From NCBI GenBank assembly GCA_020344295.1, contig CP070819.1, positions 1,927,535 to 1,936,140 of the forward strand: a stretch of 8,606 nt of DNA, written 5' to 3'. The translations under genes were made by a program, and so were the position numbers. Of this stretch, positions 1 through 5,822 are shown in pieces. Positions within the stretch are counted from its first letter, which is position 1. Each line of letters begins with the position of its first letter. The stretch comes from Dehalococcoidia bacterium. GTDB taxonomy: Bacteria; Chloroflexota; Dehalococcoidia; SZUA-161. The notes under the pieces are model-generated. The model saw only the letters and a program-made list of their open reading frames with translations, was not told the DNA's origin and searched no databases.

Positions 1-1
1 A

Positions 2-34
2 TTCGGAGAGCAGGAGGAAATTCTGGTAATTTAG
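2..34 (+). CDS. C-terminal end of an upstream gene, probably the large subunit of methylmalonyl-CoA mutase (partial)
   Basis: The reading frame open from base 2 encodes FGEQEEILVI and ends at TAG (32-34). A short tail of the form F/W-G-E-x-x-E-P/I-x-x-I is typical of the C-terminus of the catalytic (large, substrate-binding) subunit of methylmalonyl-CoA mutase. The two genes that follow, epimerase and small cobalamin-binding subunit, are its usual partners. Only ten residues are visible, so the identification leans mainly on context. The other forward frames either stop earlier (27-29) or run on into the epimerase frame, so they do not offer a better gene end. The large subunit would bind methylmalonyl-CoA in its TIM barrel and work with the separate B12 subunit encoded at 599-1012. 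Confidence 0.5.
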   Translation, partial: FGEQEEILVI

Positions 35-81
35 ATTTGCAGACGGAAGCAGGAATTCCGGCAGTACAAACGGAGGACAGA

Positions 82-480
82 ATGATTAAGAAGGTTGACC
101 ATGTATCCATCGCTGTAAACAGTCTTGAAGAGGGGTTGAAGACCTTCGAGAACCTGCTCGGCATCAAGCCCTCGCACACGGAAGAGGTTCCCGATCAGGG
201 AATAAAGGCGGCCATGATAATGGTGGGGGATGTCGAGATCGAGCTTATAGAGCCAACGAATCCCGAGAGCGGTGTAGCCAAGTTTCTGGAAAAGAAAGGC
301 GAAGGCATCCATCACATATGTTTCGAGGTGGATGACGTTGATAAGGAACTGGAGTCACTGGCCACGAAGGGCGTTGAGCTAATAGACAAACAGGGCCGAA
401 AAGGACTAGCGGGAAAGATCGGATTTCTCCATCCCCGCTCGACCAAAGGTGTGCTCATCGAGCTGGCTCAGAAAATCTAG
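82..480 (+). CDS. mce: Methylmalonyl-CoA epimerase (VOC superfamily)
   Basis: This enzyme interconverts (R)- and (S)-methylmalonyl-CoA in the cytoplasm, linking propionyl-CoA carboxylation to the B12-dependent mutase. The 132-residue protein has the two VOC half-domains expected for the family: one opening with DHVSIAV (His7), the other with GIHHICFEVDD (His77/78). By comparison with the Propionibacterium and human enzymes, the metal ligands are probably His7, Glu54 (in VEIELIEP), His78 and Glu127 (in GVLIELAQ). The C-terminal FLHPRSTKGVLIEL block is also typical. I chose ATG 82 because GGAGG (72-76) lies five bases upstream and the protein then starts at the normal MIKKVDHV position. The frame is open back to a TTG at 37, but that has no ribosome-binding site. 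The gene starts 47 bases after the presumed large mutase subunit and 118 bases before the B12-binding subunit. Confidence 0.95.
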   Translation: MIKKVDHVSIAVNSLEEGLKTFENLLGIKPSHTEEVPDQGIKAAMIMVGDVEIELIEPTNPESGVAKFLEKKGEGIHHICFEVDDVDKELESLATKGVELIDKQGRKGLAGKIGFLHPRSTKGVLIELAQKI

Positions 481-598
481 CAAGTGTCGTTAATGCTAAA
501 CGGCGTAAAAATACAACAACATAGACAGATCGGCGATTAATAGGAATTACAAGGGGTTAGCTGGTATATATCAACAAATCTAGGAGAGGATCTGTAAG

Positions 599-1012
599 AT
601 GGCAGACAAAGAAAGAATCAGGGTCATAGTGGCCAAACCCGGTCTTGATGGCCATGACCGCGGTGCGAAAGTTGTAGCCCGTGCCCTGCGGGATAACGGT
701 ATGGAAGTAATATACACGGGACTGCGGCAAACACCGGACATGATCGCCCAGAGTGCACTTCAAGAGGATGCAGATGTCGTCGGTGTGAGTATCCTTTCCG
801 GCGCACACCTTGAGCTATTTCCCGTCATCCTGGAGAAGCTCCGTGAAAAGGGTCTGGGCAATACGGTGGTGCTGGCCGGCGGCATTATCCCTGAGGAAGA
901 CCATCCGGCGCTGCGTAAAATGGGAAGAGAGGGCATCTTCGGTCCCGGAACTCCAACCAACGAGATCGCTGAATTCATCAGAAAGGCCGTAGCCGAGAAG
1001 AAAGCAAGCTAA
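599..1012 (+). CDS. Methylmalonyl-CoA mutase small subunit, cobalamin-binding
   Basis: This 137-residue protein is a complete, free-standing B12-binding domain of the methylmalonyl-CoA mutase C-terminal type. It would carry adenosylcobalamin for the radical rearrangement of (R)-methylmalonyl-CoA to succinyl-CoA, in complex with a separately encoded large subunit. The Rossmann-like signature is intact: Asp17-x-His19-x-x-Gly22 in [10 protein letters not shown], where His19 replaces the lower dimethylbenzimidazole ligand of cobalt; Ser64-x-Leu66 in GVSILSGAH; and Gly94-Gly95 in [12 protein letters not shown]. It ends GIFGPGTP...[10 protein letters not shown], as the family does. The ATG has GGAGAGG (583-589) nine bases upstream. 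In many bacteria this domain is fused to the large subunit. The split form is known from archaea and several deep bacterial lineages. Membership of the isobutyryl- or ethylmalonyl-CoA mutase families is possible, but the adjacent epimerase favours methylmalonyl-CoA. Confidence 0.92.
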   Translation: MADKERIRVIVAKPGLDGHDRGAKVVARALRDNGMEVIYTGLRQTPDMIAQSALQEDADVVGVSILSGAHLELFPVILEKLREKGLGNTVVLAGGIIPEEDHPALRKMGREGIFGPGTPTNEIAEFIRKAVAEKKAS

Positions 1013-1017
1013 GGCGG

Positions 1018-1044
1018 CTCCTTTGACCAATGGAGTTAAAGGAG
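1018..1044 (+). promoter_or_regulatory. Hairpin enclosing the yebC ribosome-binding site
   Basis: CTCCTTTGAC (1018-1027) pairs with GTTAAAGGAG (1035-1044). This gives ten base pairs, one of them G-U, around a seven-base loop. The 3' arm contains the AAAGGAG Shine-Dalgarno sequence of yebC (ATG at 1052), and the 5' arm is effectively an anti-Shine-Dalgarno copy. The upstream cistron stops at 1012, just before the stem. Ribosomes terminating there should open it, which suggests translational coupling. The pairing is read directly; the regulatory role is inference. Confidence 0.6.
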
Positions 1045-1051
1045 ATAAGGT

Positions 1052-1801
1052 ATGTCGGGACACTCCAAATGGGCAACGATTAAGCGGCAGAAGGGTGCTG
1101 CCGATGCCAGGCGAGGGCAGCTTTTCACCAAACTGGCCAAGGAGATCACTGTTGCCGCCCGGCAGGGAGACAGCGATCCCCAGAACAACGCCCGGCTAAG
1201 ACTGGCGGTACAGAAGGCCCGTGACAACAACATGCCCTTGGACAACATCGAGCGCGCCATCAAACGCGCCACGGGTTCTTCAGATGCTGCCGCATTGACC
1301 GAACTCACACTGGAGGGCTACGGTCCCGGCGGCAGCGCTATCCTACTCCAGGCTTTAACGGACAACCGAAACCGCACACTATCCGAGGTGCGCAATGTTT
1401 TCAGCCGCAACAACGTCAATCTGGGAGAAAGCGGCTGCGTAAGCTGGATATTTGAGCCCAAAGGGGTGATCACGGTCGAGGTCAACAACATTGATGCCGA
1501 GGAACTGGCACTGCTTGCGATCGATGCCGGCGCTGATGATGTGAAGATCGAAAGCAGTGTTGTGGAAATACAGACGCAACAGCACGACATGGAAGCTGTT
1601 AGAAAAACGCTGGAGGAGCAAGGGATTACTATCTCAAGCTCCGAGCTCCTGCAGGTACCGAAGAATATGGTCAAACTGGACGAGAAGTCTGCACTTCAGT
1701 CGCTCAAACTTATGGAGAAACTGGAGGAACTCGACGACGTGCAGCATGTGTTCACCAATGCTGATTTCCCCGATGATATTGTGGAGAAGTATCAGGGATG
1801 A
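1052..1801 (+). CDS. yebC: YebC/PmpR family protein (DUF28, TACO1-like)
   Basis: The 249-residue length and full architecture match the YebC family. The signature N-terminus MSGHSKWATIKRQKGAAD is followed by the helical domain with FTKLAKEITVAARQGDSDP and NNMPLDNIERAIKRATG (to about residue 75). The alpha/beta domains then carry GYGPGGSAILLQALTDN (around 90-105) and LGESGCVSWIFEPKG (around 123-138). Members have been described as transcriptional regulators. More recently they were described as ribosome-associated factors that relieve stalling at proline-rich stretches, as human TACO1 does in mitochondria. The start has AAAGGAG seven bases upstream, inside a hairpin. The gene lies 39 bases after the B12-binding subunit and 10 bases before ruvC. 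The yebC-ruvC-ruvA order is common in bacteria, so this is probably the head of the ruv operon, read through from the mutase genes. Confidence 0.96.
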   Translation: MSGHSKWATIKRQKGAADARRGQLFTKLAKEITVAARQGDSDPQNNARLRLAVQKARDNNMPLDNIERAIKRATGSSDAAALTELTLEGYGPGGSAILLQALTDNRNRTLSEVRNVFSRNNVNLGESGCVSWIFEPKGVITVEVNNIDAEELALLAIDAGADDVKIESSVVEIQTQQHDMEAVRKTLEEQGITISSSELLQVPKNMVKLDEKSALQSLKLMEKLEELDDVQHVFTNADFPDDIVEKYQG

Positions 1802-1811
1802 CGAGGCTGTA

Positions 1812-2312
1812 ATGCCAACCCGCGTCTTAGGTATCGACCCGGGCATAGCGCTGATGGGATATGGGCTCGTCGAGGATGGCAAAGACAGATTCACCACCAT
1901 AGATTACGGTTGTTTATCAACATCGCCCAAGCAGGCTACACCGGAGCGGCTGCTGACTCTTTACAACGGGATTACACACCTTATAGAACACCACCAACCA
2001 TCTGAGGTCGCTGTGGAGCTATTTATTGCCCGAAATCTCAAGACGGCGCTTGCCGTCGGGCAGGCGCGTGGCGTGGCTATCCTCGCGGCAGCAACCAGGG
2101 GGCTTCCCGTCTTCGAATACACACCGCTTGAGGTGAAGCAAAACGTTTCCGGCTACGGCCGTGGGGGCAAGGAGCAAATACAGGAGATGGTCAGGATTCA
2201 ACTGGGGCTCGACTGCGTCCCCCAGCCCGATGATGCTGCCGATGCCCTGGCAGTGGCTATCTGCCACATCAGCAAGACGCGCGTTTCAGAGCTATTAGCA
2301 CATAACCAGTGA
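1812..2312 (+). CDS. ruvC: RuvC Holliday-junction endonuclease, with a one-codon deletion near the active site
   Basis: RuvC cuts Holliday junctions symmetrically after RuvAB branch migration. The 166-residue protein has the RNase H-like fold signatures. The four acidic catalytic positions are identifiable: Asp9 (GIDPG), Glu69 (VAVEL), and Asp141 and Asp144 (QPDDAADALAVAICH). GQARGVAILAA and VKQNVSGYGRGGKEQIQEMV are standard. The start is ATG 1812, with GAGG (1803-1806) five bases upstream. The frame is open back into yebC, but that stretch is an overlap shadow and not a plausible N-terminus. One oddity is that family members normally have seven positions from the catalytic Glu to the following Asn (E-Q-V-F-M-A-K-N in E. 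coli). Here it reads E-L-F-I-A-R-N, one residue short. All acidic residues remain, so activity cannot be judged by eye. ruvA follows after 37 bases. Confidence 0.93.
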   Translation: MPTRVLGIDPGIALMGYGLVEDGKDRFTTIDYGCLSTSPKQATPERLLTLYNGITHLIEHHQPSEVAVELFIARNLKTALAVGQARGVAILAAATRGLPVFEYTPLEVKQNVSGYGRGGKEQIQEMVRIQLGLDCVPQPDDAADALAVAICHISKTRVSELLAHNQ

Positions 2313-2349
2313 TTTTAATAACCGGAAATAGAGGAATGGAGTATCAGAG

Positions 2350-2920
2350 GTGATTGCCGGGATTGAAGGAATATTGAGATCAATTGGCGACGATTGGGCT
2401 GTCATCGATGTCCATGGTATCAACTTTCGCCTTCAGGCGCCGACTTCAACTTTAAACGTGCTAGGAGCAAAAGGCGCTAAGGTTTATCTCCATACTTATC
2501 TTCAGGTAAGAGAGGACAACCTCTCGCTTTATGGCTTCGCCTCAGCCGAGGAGATGAGGATGTTCGAACTCCTCATCAGCGTTTCCGGGGTGGCCTAAGG
2601 TGGCTCTGGCATTGCTCTCGGCGTTGAATCCGGAGCGCCTGTCTCTGGCAATTGCAACTGGGAATCAAGAGCTTCTAAGTTCGATATCGGGAGTAGGTAA
2701 AAAAACAGCGGCCCGGCTGGTACTTGAGTTGAAAGGCAGGTTCGAGCAGCTGACCGGCGCAATTCCGTATCCCCATGAAGATGTAAAGGCCGCCCTGATC
2801 AGCCTGGGCTATTCCGCGGCAGAGGCGATGACCGCCACGGCCTCACTACCCGATTCACCCGACATCAGCTTGGAGGAAAAGATAACGCTCGCCCTGAAGA
2901 GCTTTGCCCAGTCAAGCTAG
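2350..2920 (+). pseudogene. ruvA: RuvA, Holliday-junction binding protein, frameshifted
   Basis: RuvA tetramers hold the Holliday junction and load the RuvB motor. The first part (GTG 2350 to TAA 2596-2598) encodes the OB-fold domain, MIAGIEGILRSIG...REDNLSLYGFASAEE, and runs into the first helix-hairpin-helix at LLISVSGV. The frame then breaks. The family sequence V-G-P-K-V-A-L-A-L-L-S continues in the next frame from CCT 2594, through the second hairpin (ISGVGKKTAARLVLELKGRF) and the C-terminal RuvB-binding domain, to TAG 2920. Restoring two bases after 2593 rebuilds GVGPK and gives about 190 residues, the normal RuvA length. The local sequence is GGGGTGGCC, so an undercalled G run is a likely cause. 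The GTG start has GGAG (2338-2341) eight bases upstream. No ruvB is visible downstream. Real mutation and sequencing error cannot be separated from this sequence alone. Confidence 0.9.
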
Positions 2921-3549
2921 AACCAGGAAGTCCCCACAAACCATCCGAAAGCGGCTACCATAATATACCTGAGTGTTTTCCCGGCGAAGCAAGCGATTAA
3001 AAACTTCCATACAGGATATCTCAATACGCCCGCTGTCGCGCCTGCGATATCGAAGATAGGATTAGGCACGAATGACAGAATAAGAATTACTATTGAGCCA
3101 CTCTTTCTCATCCATTTTTCCAGCTGTTTATAATACTTGTTGTTTTCAAATACAAGCTGCCCGCTGAATCCGGCCGTATAACCGGTAAGCTCACCCAGAG
3201 CGGACCCAGCCCCAGCAGCCAGCCCTATGAGGACAGGATTATACCCGGGAACTGTGCTCAGTGTTGCAATAAATACTATGCCCGGCACAGGTAAAATGAT
3301 TGTGGCGGTCGTTATGAGCGCTATGAGGAATACGCCCAGATATCCGTAAGATTCGAGGTTCGACACCTGATCGCGGAGAACGAAAATAGTGGCAGAGACC
3401 GCGATTACGAAGAGAATAGCTACAATCCGAATAAGCATCTTCCGGGACAGTATGAAGTCATTTGCGGTCTTCAAGCGCTCTCTGCTTCCATTGACTGTAT
3501 CTTCACCGGTAGTTCCAACTGCATCATAAGGAGTATTGTCGGTCTTCAT
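2917..3549 (-). CDS. VTT-domain membrane protein (DedA/TVP38/YqaA-like)
   Basis: This is a 210-residue integral membrane protein. A polar, charged N-terminal 36 residues precede hydrophobic segments at about 39-58, 70-98, 104-125, 152-173 and 182-206. Family marks of the VTT (formerly SNARE-associated) domain are visible: PVPG at 87-90, predicted to re-enter the membrane; GAGSALGELTGYTAGFSG at about 113-130, with acidic Glu120; and FVPNPIFDIAGATAG at about 160-174. DedA/TMEM41-type relatives act as lipid scramblases or flippases and affect envelope homeostasis. The substrate of this one cannot be read from sequence. The start is ATG (3549-3547) with GAAGGAAGG twelve bases upstream, a rather long spacing; Met38 is a less likely alternative. 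The gene converges on ruvA with overlapping stop codons. It lies 248 bases downstream of the CoA-transferase operon, so shared transcription is possible but unproven. Confidence 0.85.
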   Translation of the reverse strand: MKTDNTPYDAVGTTGEDTVNGSRERLKTANDFILSRKMLIRIVAILFVIAVSATIFVLRDQVSNLESYGYLGVFLIALITTATIILPVPGIVFIATLSTVPGYNPVLIGLAAGAGSALGELTGYTAGFSGQLVFENNKYYKQLEKWMRKSGSIVILILSFVPNPIFDIAGATAGVLRYPVWKFLIACFAGKTLRYIMVAAFGWFVGTSWF

Positions 3550-3797
3550 CAGCCGGCTATGCCTTCCTTCACCGCATTATACCATGCCTACTGCCAGCCC
3601 GGGTTAAGGGGGGAGACATAGGATCGATAAAGGTGCGAAGATAGTAGGTTAGTGGATACTGCGCTGAAGCCAAGGCCCACTCGTGAAAACGTGCGGGCCT
3701 TTTTCTATGGGAGATGATAGGTCAATTAAGGACTCAATCTAATAAAGTAACCTTATGAGATGGCAGATTTAATAGAAGTTAAAAGATAATCGCCGCA
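3550..3797. other. Intergenic region between the VTT gene and the CoA-transferase operon
   Basis: These 248 bases hold no open frame of note. The half next to the VTT gene is G-rich on the + strand (GGGGGGAGAC around 3606-3616) and ends in the + strand terminator. The half next to the CoA-transferase B stop is AT-rich. I see no minus-strand terminator after the B gene. The only minus-strand promoter candidate for the VTT gene, a TTGACC at 3721-3726, has no matching -10 box. Confidence 0.4.
3672..3704 (+). terminator. Rho-independent terminator, + strand
   Basis: AAGGCCC (3672-3678) pairs with GGGCCTT (3695-3701). Further broken pairing (C-G, C-G, G-C) lies inside around a TGAAAA loop, and a run of five T covers 3700-3704. 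The T run is only on the + strand side, so it would stop rightward transcripts. No + strand gene is visible immediately upstream. The nearest is ruvA, which ends about 750 bases earlier. Confidence 0.6.
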
Positions 3798-4463
3798 TCA
3801 TAATTCAATTTCCTTCAAATCCGGGGCTATGATCAACTCAGGCTCGGTAAGTTCTTGAACCTCCTTTATTGTCCAGCCCGGTGCCACTTCTTTAAGTAAA
3901 AGCCCCTTCGGCGTGACCTCGATAACAGCAAGATCAGTTACGACCAAGTCTACGCATTCTTTAGCTGTCAGTGGGTAGGTACATTTCCTCACAATTCTGC
4001 ACTTCCCATCTTTCGTCATATGCTCCATGGTGATGATCACTCTCTTTGCCCCCACTGCTAAATCCATAGCACCACCAATTGGTCCGCCAATGGGGTCTGC
4101 AGTCGTGTTCCAGTTCGCCAAGTCCCCCTTTTCTGATACCTGCAACCCTCCCATAATGCTTATCAAACGGCCGCTTTTAATCATGGCGAAGGAAGTCACG
4201 AGATCAAAAACTGACATGCCTGGTGCTTGGGTGAAATACCTTGCACCAGCATCTACATAGTGTTGATCTGCCTTTTCGACCTCGTCAAGCGTTACAAGTG
4301 GACCATATCCTAAGACCCCATTCTCCGACTGAAAGACAACGCCCTCAGGGACATAAAGGGCACACAGGTTTGGTATCCCAATCCCCAGGTTTGCGTAGTC
4401 ACCATCTTGAAGTTCTTTGGCAGCTCTCATGGCTATGGTCTCCCGCTCCAGTCTCTGCTTCAT
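3798..4463 (-). CDS. 3-oxoacid-type CoA-transferase, subunit B (family I)
   Basis: Family I CoA-transferases move CoA between carboxylic acids, for example succinyl-CoA to acetoacetate or acetyl-CoA to butyrate, through a glutamyl-CoA thioester in the beta subunit. The catalytic Glu47 sits in the diagnostic FQSENGVLG motif. The protein also has NLGIGIPN (25-32), the DAGARYFTQAPGMSVFD stretch (71-87), and GGPIGGAMDLAVGAKRVI (126-143). Its 221 residues match the family length. The C-terminus (TPKGLLLKEVAPGWTIKEVQ) is typical of ScoB, AtoA and CtfB. The upstream Shine-Dalgarno is weak, with only AGAAAAG near the ATG. The subunit A gene ends 36 bases before, so this is the second gene of a two-gene operon and may depend on coupling. 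The substrate pair cannot be assigned: acetoacetate, a short-chain acyl group or 3-oxoadipate are all possible. Confidence 0.93.
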   Translation of the reverse strand: MKQRLERETIAMRAAKELQDGDYANLGIGIPNLCALYVPEGVVFQSENGVLGYGPLVTLDEVEKADQHYVDAGARYFTQAPGMSVFDLVTSFAMIKSGRLISIMGGLQVSEKGDLANWNTTADPIGGPIGGAMDLAVGAKRVIITMEHMTKDGKCRIVRKCTYPLTAKECVDLVVTDLAVIEVTPKGLLLKEVAPGWTIKEVQELTEPELIIAPDLKEIEL

Positions 4464-4499
4464 AGTTCTTTTCTACTAAATGTAATATACCTTAAATTG

Positions 4500-5270
4500 C
4501 TACCTGAATAAGAGATAGCGGACGAACTCGTTTTCACTTTGCCTGCGTATAACATCTTTTAATTGCTCAGTGCTACCCAGACCTCCCTGGGGGATCTTCA
4601 CGATGCGATCAACAAATATTCCTGGCGTTACTACATGCTCGGCATCTATTTCCCCCACCTCTACAATCTCATCTACCTCTGCTATGGTCACATTAGCCGC
4701 CATCGCCATCACGGGGTGGTCTTCACGAAATACGCCCCAGTAAGTAAGGTTACCAAGCCGGTCCGCTTTATGAGCCCTGACCAACGCATAGTCCGGCCTT
4801 AGTGGCTTTTCCAAGATGTACTCTCTCCCATCAAGAATCCTTTTCTCTTTCCCCTTCTCTAGAATAGTACCCACACCCACTTCAGTGTATATCCCACCTA
4901 AACGTGCGGCACCGGCGTACAGCCTTGAAGCCAGTGTTCCATGGCAAGTGAATTCAACCTCCAAACCCTTTTCCACATATTCTTTAACAAATGCCCCTGC
5001 ACCCAGCTTCTGAAGGCCAACAACAGGCGTTATGATCTTCTTTAACTGTGGCAGTAGGACTGTTAAATTCGTACATTCCTCCTCCGAAAGCATAGGCAAT
5101 GGTACGATATTGTGTACTATCAGAGTTAGGCCTGTTACCCCTTTCTTTCTAATCGCATTAATCAGGTTCTGAGACAATGAGGTCAAGCCCCAACAACCAG
5201 TGGCAATAGAAGCCCCATCTGGGATATCCGCTACTGCATCATCAAAACTGGTAATTATTTTCGCTTTCAC
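4500..5270 (-). CDS. 3-oxoacid-type CoA-transferase, subunit A (family I)
   Basis: This is the alpha subunit partner of the adjacent B gene. From the chosen GTG (5270-5268) the protein has 256 residues and begins with the family pattern VKAKIITSFDDAVADIPDGASI. Recognisable blocks are YTEVGVGT, ILDGREYILEKPL, DYALVRAHKADRLGNLTY and the C-terminal EVDEIVEVGEIDAEHVVTPGIFVDRIVK. Two usual motifs diverge. The glycine-rich G-G-F-G-x-x-G-I-P segment reads TGCWGLTSLSQNL, and the usual SNNAG segment reads HNIVPLP. Substrate preference may therefore differ from classical ScoA or AtoD. A GTG at 5282-5280 extends the frame by four codons but overlaps the strong AGGAGGTG Shine-Dalgarno (5289-5280 region). 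The GTG at 5270, 11 bases after AGGAGG, is the better start. It is the first gene of the operon, expressed leftward from the gap at 5283-5928. Confidence 0.9.
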   Translation of the reverse strand: MKAKIITSFDDAVADIPDGASIATGCWGLTSLSQNLINAIRKKGVTGLTLIVHNIVPLPMLSEEECTNLTVLLPQLKKIITPVVGLQKLGAGAFVKEYVEKGLEVEFTCHGTLASRLYAGAARLGGIYTEVGVGTILEKGKEKRILDGREYILEKPLRPDYALVRAHKADRLGNLTYWGVFREDHPVMAMAANVTIAEVDEIVEVGEIDAEHVVTPGIFVDRIVKIPQGGLGSTEQLKDVIRRQSENEFVRYLLFR

Positions 5271-5362
5271 GATAAGCGCCACCTCCTAATTAATTCATTG
5301 GTTAGATCATACCCCCACCCGCTTAGGAGTTATAATAGAATTTTAACGTTGATTACTGCCTA

Positions 5363-5387
5363 CTAATATGGGGTTGGCCGATATTAG
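5363..5387. repeat. Operator-like inverted repeat upstream of the CoA-transferase operon
   Basis: CTAATAT (5363-5369) and ATATTAG (5381-5387) form a perfect 7-bp inverted repeat around an 11-base spacer. A further CTG/CAG pairing lies outside (5356-5358 with 5388-5390). It is about 95-115 bases upstream of the subunit A start on the minus strand, a position that suits a regulator site or a leader hairpin. The repeat is seen; the function is a guess. Confidence 0.4.
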
Positions 5388-5549
5388 CAGAATACATGAA
5401 ATATGTAAATCCATCGACCTTGTCAAATGCCACGAGATTATGTGAAGTTACGCCCACGAAGTATTCTATTTTCACGGGATTTTGAGTAATGGAATCATAC
5501 GAAAAAAACTTCCTTTTTCAGATTCGCCGTAGCACTACTGAATGCTTGA

Positions 5550-5675
5550 CTAAATAACAGTCCGCCCGTCATACTTCACCTTGTAGCTGCGCAGACCATC
5601 ATTCTTAAGCCCCAGCACCGCACCTTTACCGCTGTCGTGACAATGAACTGCGGGAGTGCTATGCCTGTTGAGGTA
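5550..5675 (-). pseudogene. Possible coding remnant of unknown family
   Basis: On the minus strand a 41-codon stretch runs between two stops (TAA 5678-5676 and TAG 5552-5550). Its second half reads like real protein: GKGAVLGLKNDGLRSYKVKY followed by DGRTVI. It has no ATG or well-placed alternative start and no ribosome-binding site. It could therefore be the tail of a decayed or frameshifted gene, or a chance frame. I do not recognise a family. The composition is rich in Gly, Lys and Asp with alternating hydrophobic residues, as in a small beta barrel. Confidence is low. Confidence 0.2.
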
Positions 5676-5742
5676 TTACTGAGGCTGATTTTCTAGTGAG
5701 CATTTCGATCAAATCCTGCCAGTGTACCACATTTGCCAAACA

Positions 5743-5822
5743 TGCCGGGGGCTAGGAGCATACTAACAACATGCACTATCTTTACATTATGTAAACTTGC
5801 AGGCTGGTATGTGATCCCGGCA
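5743..5822. repeat. Nested inverted-repeat block with a central 15-base palindrome
   Basis: The outer arms TGCCGGG (5743-5749) and CCCGGCA (5816-5822) are perfect 7-bp inverted repeats. Inside them CATAC (5759-5763) pairs with GTATG (5807-5811), and inside that lies TTTACAT-T-ATGTAAA (5781-5795), a perfect palindrome around one base. The three pairs are concentric in order, so a single 80-base folded structure is possible on either strand. The central palindrome alone would suit a dimeric repressor. There is no T run, so it is not a standard terminator. Confidence 0.5.

Noticed and set aside
37..81. TTG start giving a 147-residue epimerase
   Set aside because: There is no ribosome-binding site at 37, while ATG 82 has GGAGG five bases upstream and the family-typical N-terminus.
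1557..1811. N-terminal extension of ruvC into yebC
   Set aside because: The frame is open, but the sequence overlaps yebC and looks like out-of-frame translation (rich in Trp, Arg and Ser). RuvC starts normally at ATG 1812 with MPTRVLGIDPG.
2590..2602. Programmed +1 frameshift in ruvA
   Set aside because: A +1 slip at GCC-TAA has no good re-pairing and would drop a residue of the GVGPK hairpin. Loss of two G bases from a G run is simpler.
3699..3726. Minus-strand promoter for the VTT gene at TTGACC
   Set aside because: At 16-18 bases spacing there is no TATAAT-like box; the sequence runs into the terminator stem.
4027..4260. + strand frame antisense to the CoA-transferase B gene
   Set aside because: It mirrors conserved codons of the real gene and has no ribosome-binding site or recognisable protein features.
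5693..5743. 17-codon minus-strand frame MFGKCGTLAGFDRNAH
   Set aside because: It is very short, has no ribosome-binding site, and begins inside the nested inverted repeat.
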